Assembly: GCA_964517145.1 (NCBI GenBank)
Contig: CAZFBN010000061.1
Location: 1-28,951 of the forward strand
DNA from: JADJNW01 sp964517145
Lineage (GTDB): Bacteria; Bacteroidota; Bacteroidia; Chitinophagales; Saprospiraceae
Reading direction: 5' to 3'
DNA: 28,951 nucleotides
Made by a program: the position numbers and the translations under genes. The notes under the pieces are model-generated. The model searched no databases, had not been told where the DNA came from, and saw nothing but the letters and a program-made list of their open reading frames with translations. Of the stretch, positions 8,230 through 17,400 are shown piece after piece (position 1 is the stretch's first letter; each line of letters opens with the position of its first letter).

Positions 8230-9036
8230 ATGCTTACCATCCGCCTTTTGCGCGAAAAATTGTACCACGCTGCCCGTTTGTTGAAAGCAGCCAGTGGTAA
8301 TGACGTCTTCATCAGCCATACCGACCTGGAAAAGCTATTGGAAACCTTGAATGGTCAAATGCGTATTTTCATTAATGAATTGTATTTTTTTGCGCAAGCA
8401 CAAGAAGAAAGCGAGCGCGGACGCATTACGCGCGCAGATATTGACCAGGCAGTGGCAATTATTGAAAATGATTTGCTAAACGAGTTGGATGTACCGGCGG
8501 CAGCACTATCGTCGGGAGAGTCCATGCGATTGTTGGTTATGGGCGAAGAATACGTTAGCCTGGCGCGGAGTTGGAAAGATGTTGCGTTGGAATCTCCCTC
8601 GCTGGATGCAACAGCTTTGCTGAATCAATTAAAACCCTTGTTGAAAGGTTTGTATTTTAATGCCTTTTATAAAGAACAAGCAAACATTCAAATTTATATT
8701 TTGAACGACCCGCCAGCAGATTGGAACACTGCAAAAGGCTTTTCAGATGCTTTATATCATGCTGGCAACCAAGATTTGTTGGGGTTCAACCAATATTTGG
8801 AAAACCCACAAGTGGTAACGCCTGTGGATGCGTTTTTTGTTGAATTTGTAGCAGTGCAATTGTTAGAAAACCAGGCAACTGCGCAAGAAGTGGTGCATCT
8901 GATGCAAAAGAATCTGGTGAACATTCATTATTTGCAGTACAATTCTAATTATTACGAGAACACAACTTATTTTGTGGCAGGCAAAGCAGCAGACGGCAAT
9001 CTTGTCTTTTTATATCAATCCCAATTTTGGAATTAA
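8230..9036 (+). CDS. Unrecognised protein with nuclease A inhibitor (NuiA)-like C-terminal domain
   Basis: The 268-residue soluble protein has no signal peptide or membrane segment. Residues 1-125 look helical (LEKLLETLNGQMRIFINELYFFAQ, RGRITRADIDQAVAIIENDLL). Residues about 128-268 resemble, in order, the Anabaena NuiA fold as I remember it: LNQLKPLLKGLYF, then VTPVDAFF, then AQEVVHLMQKNLVNIHY, ending TYFVAGKAADGNLVFLY. The GKxADGNLxxL stretch near the C-terminus is the best match. NuiA proteins inhibit a DNA/RNA non-specific nuclease. The terminal acidic-hydrophobic residues that contact the nuclease in NuiA are replaced here by QSQFWN, so inhibition is doubtful. It follows the AsmA-like gene by 72 bp and converges on a 21-bp repeat array. 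Confidence 0.75.
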   Translation: MLTIRLLREKLYHAARLLKAASGNDVFISHTDLEKLLETLNGQMRIFINELYFFAQAQEESERGRITRADIDQAVAIIENDLLNELDVPAAALSSGESMRLLVMGEEYVSLARSWKDVALESPSLDATALLNQLKPLLKGLYFNAFYKEQANIQIYILNDPPADWNTAKGFSDALYHAGNQDLLGFNQYLENPQVVTPVDAFFVEFVAVQLLENQATAQEVVHLMQKNLVNIHYLQYNSNYYENTTYFVAGKAADGNLVFLYQSQFWN

Positions 9037-9039
9037 ACA

Positions 9040-9303
9040 TTAGACGTCATGCTTAAATTCTTCTTTGCTTGACACAATAGACATTCTACTCAGCACAATA
9101 GCTGTTTTGATTGATATAATATGCAATTTGTTTGACACAATAGACGCTCTACTCAACACAATAGGCACTTGATTTGACACAATAGGCATGTTGCTTGAAA
9201 TAATAGACGCTTTACTCAATACAATAGACACTTTGTGTGATGCAATAGGTATTTTGCTTGACACAATAGACACTTTGCTTGACACAAATTTATCCAGACT
9301 CAT
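9040..9303 (-). CDS. Doubtful 87-residue repeat-encoded open frame
   Basis: The frame opens at an ATG inside unit 12 of the 21-bp array and stays open to 9040, 24 bp past the array edge. It gives a heptad-like series (SSKVSIV, SSKIPIA, SHKVSIV, LSKASII) of alternating hydrophobic and polar residues. Changes between units are mostly conservative (V/I/A/M/L at one position, K/R/N at another). Against translation, there is no promoter or ribosome-binding signal, an in-frame TAA precedes the ATG, and the opposite strand is nearly as open. It may be only a by-product of a stop-free 21-mer. Confidence 0.2.
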   Translation of the reverse strand: MSLDKFVSSKVSIVSSKIPIASHKVSIVLSKASIISSNMPIVSNQVPIVLSRASIVSNKLHIISIKTAIVLSRMSIVSSKEEFKHDV

Positions 9304-9357
9304 TGGGATTGATATTTTACTCGACCCAAATTACATTTTACTCCACCCAATAGAAAG
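9064..9357. repeat. 21-bp tandem array (14 degenerate units) with 63-bp higher-order period
   Basis: Fourteen contiguous 21-bp units run without any indel from 9064 to 9357; the core is TTGCTTGACACAATAGAC. Units 2, 5 and 8 share a different left half (CTACTCA type) and units 1, 4 and 7 share the ACACAATAGAC core that leads into it, so three-unit blocks of 63 bp repeat (9064-9126, 9127-9189, 9190-9252), followed by less regular units. The array fills almost the whole gap between convergent stop codons (9036 and 9359). Because 21 is 7 codons, both strands stay largely open: minus 9303-9040 encodes 7-residue repeats like SKVSIVS, plus encodes LLDTIDT-like heptads. Units differ by substitutions only. 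Confidence 0.95.
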
Positions 9358-9358
9358 C

Positions 9359-10984
9359 TTATTTTTTAGTGTAAAGCGTCATGAAGATACCATGGCGGGC
9401 ATACGTTTTTAAAGGCGTCCAATGTTGTTTCAACTGGTCGATCTCTTCGTCTGAAAAATCATTCATTATATTGGAATAAAGGATATACGGCTGAGCAACA
9501 AGGTCTTTTTCTGCAAAACCTTCTAGTCGGTCGGACAAATCGCGAAATTGAAGCGCACCAATCTCAGGAAAAGCGGTGCCAATGGCTTCCAGCGGAATTG
9601 ATTGCTGCTGAAGATACGCCAACATGTCCGAACGCACTTTGTAATAAGGCAGATGCGCCAGACTAGCGTCCCAACCTTGCGCTATTTTATCAGGATATAC
9701 CCAAAAATTGCCGGAAGCCAATCCCAGCACCATCAAAAGCGTATAGAAAACAGCCGTTTTTCTCTCTTGGAAAGTGGTAAACAAAAGAGCAAAAGCGAGG
9801 ATCGACAACGACAGGTAAATGGGCAGTAGGTAACGGTGGGCACTTAAAGCTTGATACATCAGCAGGGTAGGGGTAAGCGCCAGGAAGCAAGCGAATAAAA
9901 GCTTGAAAAGCAAGGGAATGGAGGGGTGGCGGCGTGAAAATTGGACAGCACTTCTTCTAAAAAGAACAAAAATTAAAAAAAGCCAAAGGAAGATTCTACC
10001 AAAATCCAGCAGGCGCCAGCCTAGTACGGCTATGTTTTTGATAAAACCGACGATGCCTACCCCATCGAAACTCGGTGCCCAAGGAGAATCGGGGTGATAG
10101 CCAATCCAACCCGTTTGAATGTAATGCCAACTCAGAAAGACAATGCCAAAAAGCCCAGCGGGGAAGTAAGGCAGTGCAATAGCCCACCATTTTTGAAGGA
10201 AAGGTATCTGGTTTTTGTGTTGAATGGCTATTTCAAAAAGAAAAAGTGCCGCTACCGTCATCATGCCGCGCATACTAATCAGGGCTAAGCCTAATAATGC
10301 CAGGGTTTTGAGTAATTTTTGATCCTCAAATATGGCATAGACCGCCATCAGAAAAAAACAAGCCAGTACGATGTCGGGACTGATGAGGATGCCTTGGGCA
10401 GCGAGGGTGGGATCGGCGATACCGAGCAAGACCAAAAAGACAGCGTTGCGTTCGCCCGCTATTAATTTCCCGATTTGCCACAAAAAAAAGAGGATGCCAA
10501 ACAAAAAAGGCAGCATTGCGAAGTGACTGACCACGAGGCTTTTGCCAAAAAGCGACCAAAGCGCAGCCAAATACAATCCAAAAGTAGGAGGATGCCCACT
10601 GTCAATATCCATTGGCAGCAGCAAGCTTGAAAAATGATTTTGATAATAAAAATGAGCATGTTTGGAGCCGAGTTGCACCGTGTCCCAGAAAAAAACGTGG
10701 TGCCGAACGAAGTAAGTAACCAGAAAAACAAACAGAAAGGCGCAGGTAACAAAACAGGAGTCATCCCGAATCTTTTTGCGTACGCCATCGTTCTGGCGCG
10801 TTGCCTTTATTGGAGGAATGATGGAAAATTGGAAAATGGAATACAGGGCATTTCGGCATTCCAGTATTCCAGTATTCCAGTATTCCTCGCTTTTTGAAGT
10901 TTTTTTATTCAAAATAGAGTGCCAAAATCTCAAAATTCGGGATGATTCACATTTGGACGTTGTATCAAAAACAGGTTTAGCCAT
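9359..10984 (-). CDS. GT39/ArnT-like (GT-C) membrane glycosyltransferase
   Basis: The 541-residue protein is a polytopic inner-membrane enzyme with about ten hydrophobic segments from residue 78 on. The GT-C signature is visible: an Asp in the first loop (FFWDTVQLGSKHAHFYY) and SGHPPTFGLYLAAL, matching the H-P-P element of PMT_2/ArnT-type transferases that use polyprenyl-phosphate sugars. Acceptor is unknown. The ATG at 10984 overlaps the pyrG stop by 8 bp (ATGGCTAA), which suggests translational coupling. However residues 1-70 are atypical, non-hydrophobic and encoded partly by 8-bp tandem repeats, and no later ATG precedes the first membrane segment, so the true start is uncertain. The stop codon is 1 bp from the 21-bp array. 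Confidence 0.82.
   Translation of the reverse strand: MAKPVFDTTSKCESSRILRFWHSILNKKTSKSEEYWNTGILECRNALYSIFQFSIIPPIKATRQNDGVRKKIRDDSCFVTCAFLFVFLVTYFVRHHVFFWDTVQLGSKHAHFYYQNHFSSLLLPMDIDSGHPPTFGLYLAALWSLFGKSLVVSHFAMLPFLFGILFFLWQIGKLIAGERNAVFLVLLGIADPTLAAQGILISPDIVLACFFLMAVYAIFEDQKLLKTLALLGLALISMRGMMTVAALFLFEIAIQHKNQIPFLQKWWAIALPYFPAGLFGIVFLSWHYIQTGWIGYHPDSPWAPSFDGVGIVGFIKNIAVLGWRLLDFGRIFLWLFLIFVLFRRSAVQFSRRHPSIPLLFKLLFACFLALTPTLLMYQALSAHRYLLPIYLSLSILAFALLFTTFQERKTAVFYTLLMVLGLASGNFWVYPDKIAQGWDASLAHLPYYKVRSDMLAYLQQQSIPLEAIGTAFPEIGALQFRDLSDRLEGFAEKDLVAQPYILYSNIMNDFSDEEIDQLKQHWTPLKTYARHGIFMTLYTKK
10822..10886. repeat. 8-bp direct repeats inside the glycosyltransferase N-terminal extension
   Basis: Two TGGAAAAT units (10822-10837) and 3.6 ATTCCAGT units (10858-10886) lie within the region that would encode residues about 33-54 of the glycosyltransferase. 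Short tandem text like this is more typical of intergenic DNA in this window. Confidence 0.85.
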
Positions 10985-12629
10985 TCGCTGCCAATTGCGG
11001 TGTCGGATTATTTTTTTTTACATAGCGAAATTCCAGACATGCTTTTACAAATGCTACAAATAAAGGATGCGGGTTTTCGACGGTACTCTTTAATTCCGGG
11101 TGAAACTGAACACCTACGAACCAAGGATGATCGGAAATTTCCACGATTTCCACCAGATTCGTATCAGGATTGATACCAACCGGAATAAGCCCTGCCGCTT
11201 CCAATTGATCTTTGTAATCATTGTTAAATTCAAAGCGATGGCGGTGGCGTTCGTGAATGTTGGTGGTGCCATATGCTTCGAAGGCTTTGCTGTTTTTTCG
11301 CAACTCGCAGGCATACGAACCCAAGCGCATGGTGCCGCCTTTCTTAGTGATCTTTTTCTGATCGGGCATCATGTCAATCACTGGATTGGGCGATTTTGGA
11401 TTCACTTCTGTTGAAGCAGCGCCTTTTAATTTGAGCACATTTTGAGCGTATTCCACCACAGCGCATTGCATACCCAGGCAAATGCCAAAAAAGGGCACCT
11501 GATTTTCGCGAACAAAGCGAATGGCTTGAATTTTACCGGCGATGCCGCGTTCACCAAAACCGGGCGCTACCAGAACCCCGTCCAGGGATTGAAGGCGTTG
11601 CACCACTTTATCATAATCCGTTGCTAAAGATTCAGAATGAATGGGTTCTACAAAAACCTTGCACTCATTTTCAGCACCGGCATGCACAAACGACTCATGG
11701 ATGGACTTATACGCGTCCTGAAGTTCATTGTATTTGCCCACCAAACCGACGCGTACTTCGTATTTTGGCTTTTTCAATTTATTCAAAAAGCGTTTCCATA
11801 CTTCCAGATTGGGTTCGCGCCGATCAATAAGCCGCAGTTTAGAAATGACTACACTATCCAGTTTTTCCTTATTCATGAGCACCGGCACATCATAAATGCT
11901 CGACGCATCAATGGCTTCGATCACCGAATTCACATCCACGTTGCAAAACAGCGCCAGCTTGCGGCGAATGTCCATATTGAGCGGATGCTCCGTGCGGCAC
12001 ACGAGGATGTCAGGTTGAATGCCTGTTGTCAACAATTCTTTGACAGAATGTTGTGTAGGTTTGGTTTTCAACTCTCCCGCCGCACTCAGAAACGGCACCA
12101 GTGTGAGGTGAATAACCAGGCAATTATCGACGCCCAATTCCCAACGCAACTGGCGCAAGGCTTCCAGATAAGGCAAGGATTCGATATCGCCAACCGTGCC
12201 ACCTAGTTCACTGATAACAATTTCAAACTGATTGGTATTGCCCAATAATTGCACACGGCGCTTGATTTCATCGGTGATGTGCGGAATCACTTGCACCGTT
12301 TTACCCAAGTAATCACCAGCACGTTCTTTATTGATAACTGTTTGATAAATGCGTCCGGTCGTCACGTTGTTGGCTTGCGAAGTCGGCATGTTCAAAAAGC
12401 GTTCGTAGTGTCCTAAATCAAGGTCCGTTTCAGCACCATCGTCCGTTACGTAGCACTCGCCATGTTCGTAAGGATTGAGCGTGCCGGGGTCAATGTTAAT
12501 GTAAGGATCAAATTTTTGGATGGTTACGGAGAAGCCACGGGCTTGCAATAACTTGGCAAGGGATGCCGAAATAATACCCTTTCCTAGCGATGAGGTAACA
12601 CCTCCCGTAACGAAAACATACTTTGTCAT
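10977..12629 (-). CDS. pyrG: CTP synthase (glutamine-hydrolysing)
   Basis: The 550-residue enzyme makes CTP from UTP, ATP and glutamine, the last step of pyrimidine nucleotide synthesis. The N-terminal synthase domain begins TKYVFVTGGVTSSLGKGI (P-loop) and contains QKFDPYINIDPGTLNP and ELGGTVGDIESLP. The C-terminal class I glutamine amidotransferase domain has the nucleophile in FFGICLGMQ (C384) and the His-Glu pair in GVQFHPEL. Length is standard. The ATG at 12629 is chosen over an in-frame TTG at 12665 because conserved sequence starts there. The stop overlaps the glycosyltransferase ATG, so the two form an operon. An exact TATCTTTG promoter element lies 113 bp upstream. Confidence 0.98.
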   Translation of the reverse strand: MTKYVFVTGGVTSSLGKGIISASLAKLLQARGFSVTIQKFDPYINIDPGTLNPYEHGECYVTDDGAETDLDLGHYERFLNMPTSQANNVTTGRIYQTVINKERAGDYLGKTVQVIPHITDEIKRRVQLLGNTNQFEIVISELGGTVGDIESLPYLEALRQLRWELGVDNCLVIHLTLVPFLSAAGELKTKPTQHSVKELLTTGIQPDILVCRTEHPLNMDIRRKLALFCNVDVNSVIEAIDASSIYDVPVLMNKEKLDSVVISKLRLIDRREPNLEVWKRFLNKLKKPKYEVRVGLVGKYNELQDAYKSIHESFVHAGAENECKVFVEPIHSESLATDYDKVVQRLQSLDGVLVAPGFGERGIAGKIQAIRFVRENQVPFFGICLGMQCAVVEYAQNVLKLKGAASTEVNPKSPNPVIDMMPDQKKITKKGGTMRLGSYACELRKNSKAFEAYGTTNIHERHRHRFEFNNDYKDQLEAAGLIPVGINPDTNLVEIVEISDHPWFVGVQFHPELKSTVENPHPLFVAFVKACLEFRYVKKNNPTPQLAANG

Positions 12630-12741
12630 TTTCTTAAGTTTGCAGTCAGAAGCGGCAGACGACAATTTGCAATGAATGAATCCCAGTAAAGATTGCTTAC
12701 TGCTACTGCGCCCTGCCTACTGTTAATAACGTTACGGGATA

Positions 12742-12749
12742 CAAAGATA
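12742..12749 (-). promoter_or_regulatory. Bacteroidota -7 element for pyrG
   Basis: The minus strand reads TATCTTTG, the commonest form of TAnnTTTG. The leader to the ATG at 12629 would be about 105 nt, long enough to hold regulation, though I see no attenuator. A weak -33 box (TTGC) lies 28 bp upstream. Confidence 0.55.
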
Positions 12750-12827
12750 CGAAGATTTGTGCTTAAAAACCGTTTTGCAAGCATTTATTCACAAAATCAT
12801 TACACATTTTATTTTTAACAGCGTTTT

Positions 12828-14285
12828 TCAATCATTCATAACCGTTTGTTTTAATTCGTTCAATTTTTCCAACAGCCAACCTTTGTTCATAATGATTCGG
12901 GTGGCAGCCACATCCTGTTGCAATTTTTCAAACTCCTGACGTGTTTTTTGGGAAGGCACAAAATCCAAGTGGGCGCGGATTTGTGCGGCGCGGCGAGTAA
13001 ATTTAAACAATTCATAATGTCCATCTCGGTGAAAATCAGCCATCAATTTGTTGCGCCGAAGGTACAAAGTGAAAGACTGCACCAACGAAAGCAAAGCGTC
13101 GAATTCTTTCAAATCATAATAAGTACGCAAGAGTAAAGCTTTGGCACCCAGGTTGTAACGCAAATCTCGGTACTCCACTTTCAGCAGCAATTCCAGCACA
13201 GCGTCGTATTCCTGCAAAGCGTAATGATAAGAAGCAAGGTTGAAGCGGTAGGCATTTTCCTGCACTTCGGGCGGCAGTTTGTCTTTGTAGGTTTCAATAA
13301 AATCTTGCACCCAAGCCATTTCGTGGAGGCGAATCCCGGTGGTCACGATGTTTTTGTAATGCCATTCCGACAAGTACCCATCTTGCAATAGCAAACCACG
13401 TTTTAACTGGGCTTGATATAATTTAAAAATTTCATACAAAAAGCGCTCATCTCCTTTATTGATCTGCTGGATGCAATAGTTTTGAAAATAGTTGTAAATG
13501 TACGTCAATTCAGAGGTGGCAATGTCTTGTACATGTTGTTGTAAAGTGTCCAAAGCGGCAAAATAAAATTCGGGCAGCGGCTGCGTCACCATTTGATAAA
13601 TTTGATGATATAGATAAATCAGTGGTTCACAAGCTGTTGTACGGCTTCGTACTTCTTGCAAAGTTGCTTCCAGCATTTGAATCGGATAATCTACCTTAAA
13701 AATGCGCCGACGCACCTGTATTTCGCAGGCATCTTTCAATTTTTCCAAAAGGTAAAAATCATCCAGGTAGGTCTGTTTTTGCACAATGCTGCGATCCAAC
13801 TGCCGCCGCTCTATTTGATTAAAATACGAATCGGCTTCTGCCGCCAAGTGGTACTGGTGGTGGTAGTAAAATTCATCTTTTAGCGTGGTTGCATTCAGCG
13901 TACGCTCTGCATCCTCCAGCATTTTTTCGTAAAGCGCATATTGTTTTTTGCTGCGCAAGGCTTGTAAAAAAAACAGGGTTTGACCAAAATCATCTTGTTT
14001 GCATTGTTCGACAATCAAAAACTCCCTCAAAGACCGAAAAGCATACGTAAAAAGCAACGCCAGTTTCGATTGGTCGTGCGGCTCATCAGGATAAACGGCT
14101 GCAAAAATCAACTGCCGATCACAATTTTGCTCGTTGAAAGCAGGGAAAAACTTGCTGAGATAAGCGATGAGCGCTCGAATATCCTCATTTTTGTTAAAAT
14201 AGGGCGAGTTGACAAATTCCCGGAAACGGGTCATTTCTTTCCGATTCAAATTTTTTAAAATTCCAAGCAGTTTGTTGGAGAACAT
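12828..14285 (-). CDS. Conserved-looking hypothetical, all-helical TPR-like protein
   Basis: I do not recognise a named family. The 485-residue cytosolic protein has no signal peptide or membrane span. It opens MFSNKLLGILKNLNRKEMTRFREFVNSPYFNKNEDI, a helical start whose L-x-x-L-N-x-x-E and SPYFN elements I associate with unnamed Bacteroidota proteins. The rest is a run of amphipathic helices with many Tyr, Leu and Gln (YFNQIERRQLDRSIVQKQTYL, ASYHYALQEYDAVLELLLK), suggesting a TPR-like solenoid scaffold. The ATG at 14285 is preferred over TTG at 14294. It precedes pyrG on the same strand with a 198-bp gap and its own promoter, and is divergent from the large T9SS gene. Confidence 0.85.
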   Translation of the reverse strand: MFSNKLLGILKNLNRKEMTRFREFVNSPYFNKNEDIRALIAYLSKFFPAFNEQNCDRQLIFAAVYPDEPHDQSKLALLFTYAFRSLREFLIVEQCKQDDFGQTLFFLQALRSKKQYALYEKMLEDAERTLNATTLKDEFYYHHQYHLAAEADSYFNQIERRQLDRSIVQKQTYLDDFYLLEKLKDACEIQVRRRIFKVDYPIQMLEATLQEVRSRTTACEPLIYLYHQIYQMVTQPLPEFYFAALDTLQQHVQDIATSELTYIYNYFQNYCIQQINKGDERFLYEIFKLYQAQLKRGLLLQDGYLSEWHYKNIVTTGIRLHEMAWVQDFIETYKDKLPPEVQENAYRFNLASYHYALQEYDAVLELLLKVEYRDLRYNLGAKALLLRTYYDLKEFDALLSLVQSFTLYLRRNKLMADFHRDGHYELFKFTRRAAQIRAHLDFVPSQKTRQEFEKLQQDVAATRIIMNKGWLLEKLNELKQTVMND

Positions 14286-14413
14286 AAAATTCAAATTTTA
14301 AAACCAATTTAGCGTTGCAAATATTTGAAAATCAGTTGTTATAAAAAATAATCTTCTTTTAAAAAAATCAAAAAATCGCCAATAAAGTATTTTTATTCCG
14401 GCACAATTGCTGC

Positions 14414-14421
14414 CACTTTTG
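14414..14421 (+). promoter_or_regulatory. Probable promoter of the large T9SS protein gene
   Basis: CACTTTTG differs from TAnnTTTG at one base. A TTTT at 14391-14394 sits 19 bp upstream as a possible -33 box. The implied leader is about 30 nt to the ATG at 14458. Confidence 0.3.
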
Positions 14422-14457
14422 TAGCGTAGAAATTTACAAAAAACAAAGCTGCTAACC

Positions 14458-17400
14458 ATGAGCAAATTAAAGCTATTCGCACTACTCCTAAGCCTCTTTT
14501 GGTTGAACGAAACAATGTTGGCGCAAAACCAACAATGCATTGATTTTGAAGATAATATAGAGCCTGGCACTTACGGCGCTTCCAACGGCTATTCGCCTGG
14601 AAAAACGCTCTTTACGGATGAAGATGTGGTGGTGCGATTGAAAGATTTCCACTACGCAAACGGAACAACTGATTTTATTCAAGCGACCATCAGTGACGAT
14701 GAAATTTTTAATGGCGACGAATCGGAATTGCTGCATGACAATTATATTTTTCCAAGCAACATCAACCTGCAATTTGATTTTGGGGCGCTGCGCAGGCAAG
14801 TGCGGCAGGTGTGCATCAACTTTATTGACGGCGGCGGCGTGGAAAATTTGGCGGTAAACGGCAGTGACATTCGCGTGTTGCAAAGTTTTGTTGAATTGAA
14901 TGGTCAAACCATCGCGCCGGGTGTGACCGCTCGCGTGGAACTGTCGGATGATTTTGACTTTCCGGCGGGAACGCTTTGCTTGACCGGTGAGATTGATTTT
15001 TTGTTGATCGGGGGGCAGGAATTAGCGCTCGACGATGTTTGTTTCCGAACAGACGATGATTCCACGGATGATGACACCTGTCAAATCGGCAATTTGCGTA
15101 CAGAAGTGCTGGGATGCAATAACGACGGCACTTTTCGTTTGAAATTGAATTTTGAAAACCAGCTACAACCCAGCGATTCTTTCTTTGTAAAATTTCGAGG
15201 AGAAACCTTGGGGCGATTTGCGGTGAGCCAATTGCCATTGACTTTCAATAACTTGCGCAACGATGATACGCCTCATGCTGAAAACATTGTTGTCTGCCTA
15301 CAAAATAATGAGCAGTGCTGTGCAGAATATCGCTTTTTTTTACCGGCATGTCCACCGCTGGGCGATTCCTGCGCGTTGGGACCCATTCGCTTTAGCGATC
15401 TGGAATGTGTTTCGGATAGTACCTACCGCGTTACCATCCATTTTGAGCGCGAGCATACCAGCGGCTTATTTGTGTTGCGCACCAGCGGCGGTTTCTTGCG
15501 CGAATTCCAATACGGGCAGTTGCCATTGCGTATTTTATTGCCAATTCCGGCTACGGATGTAGATGTTTGGATGATCGAAGATGCTCAGGATACGACCTGT
15601 ACGCAAACCGTGCGCGTGCCGTTGCCTTGCCGGAGTAATCAAAACTGTGCTTTGAGCAATCCACGTTTTTTCGATTTGGAATGTATTGAAGGCAATCGCT
15701 ACCGCGTAACGATCAAATTTGACCACAATCGTCCAAACGGAAAATTTGTATTGCAATCGCAAAGTGGCTACCGCGATACATTTAGCTATTCCCAATTGCC
15801 GCTGCGGCTGCCGATTCCAAGACCAAATGATAGCCTGGACGTGTTGAGTATTTGCGATTTAAATAGTCCAAATTGCTGCACTTTTATTCAATTGCGCTTG
15901 CCTTGTCAGGACGAGGAAGTTTGTGCTTTGAGCAATCCACGTTTTTTCGATTTGGAATGTATTGAAGGCAATCGCTACCGCGTAACGATCAAATTTGACC
16001 ACAATCGTCCAAACGGAAAATTTGTATTGCAATCGCAAAGTGGCTACCGCGATACATTTAGCTATTCCCAATTGCCGCTGCGGCTGCCGATTCCAAGACC
16101 AAATGATAGCCTGGACGTGTTGAGTATTTGCGATTTAAATAGTCCAAATTGCTGCACTTTTATTCAATTGCGCTTGCCTTGCCGGGACACAAGCAACAAT
16201 AACTGCGACATTCAAAGCTTGACAGCTCAACCCACGCGCTGCGCTGATGGAAAATTCATGCTGAAGGTTGCTTTTCGAGCACAAAACACGGGTAGTTTGG
16301 GGTACTTGATTTTTGTGGATGGGCAGCTTTTTGGTCCGTTTCGGTATAGCCAAACTGAGCAGGTGTTGGGTCCTTTTACAGCGGATGGTTTGACGATTTA
16401 TGACGTTTTGGTGCTGGATGTGGACGACCCAAGCTGCTATGCTTACACCGAGGTACAACCGGTACGATGCAATGATTGCAATATTTCCAATGTAAAAGCA
16501 GAGCCACTTGGTTGCAATACAAATGGCACGTTCAATTTGCGTTTAAATTTTACCCATCAAAATAGCCCCAGTGATTCCTTTTTTGTAAAATTCAGAGGAG
16601 AAACACTGGGTAGATTTGCTATTAGTCAATTGCCATTGACAATCAATAATTTACGAGGTGATGATACGCCGCGTCAAGAAAATATTGTTGTTTGCTTTGC
16701 AAACAATTGCTGCGCAGAAGTTAACTTCCTGGTGCCGAATTGTCAAAATACCGCAGCAGATACCTGTCGTATTTCTAACATTGTAGCCCGAAAATTACCT
16801 TGCGACTCCATTGGCAGATTTTATGTCAAACTTAAATTTGAATCGGAGCATACCGGCTCTGGTGGCTTCACCGTGCGCGGCAATGGACGAGTTTACGGGA
16901 CATTCCAATATGCACAAGATTCGATTTTAATCGGACCCCTGCGCGGCGACGGCAGCACCGTATATGAATTTGTCATTCAAGACAATCAAAAGCCCAATTG
17001 TCAGGATTTTATTGAAATTGATCCAGTGGCTTGTGAAGAACAAGTGTGGCCCGGTGATGCCAACGTGAATAATCGGGCTGACCACATTGACTTGCTCAAT
17101 ATTGGCTTGGCGTATGGCAAGCAAGGTCCGGCAAGGGGTGCGTCCAGCATCGCCTGGCAAGAACGCCGCGCCTTATCTTGGGAAAATACCTTTGCGGATG
17201 GCACCAACTATGCGCATGCCGATTGCAATGGCGATGGCATTGTGAATGTGCGTGACCGCGAAGCAATTGCAAGAAATTATGGTTTGACGCATGGCGCTAT
17301 CCAACCAGTTACGCCTTTGCCAGGCACGAGTCTCGATCCGCCTATTTTTGTTGATCTGCCCGATACCACTGGGCTTCCAGCGGGCGTTGCTTTTACGGCA

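Noticed and set aside
9064..9357. CRISPR array
   Set aside because: Units are contiguous 21-mers with no spacers, no leader and no cas genes.
11637..12206. 189-residue plus-strand frame opposite pyrG
   Set aside because: It lies wholly within conserved CTP synthase sequence and has no recognisable motif.
12630..12665. N-terminal extension of pyrG beginning at TTG
   Set aside because: The 12 extra residues precede the invariant TKYVFVTGG start and have no family counterpart.
15646..16181. Insertion sequence or inserted cassette
   Set aside because: The duplicated segment is in frame, has no terminal inverted repeats and matches the flanking module family.
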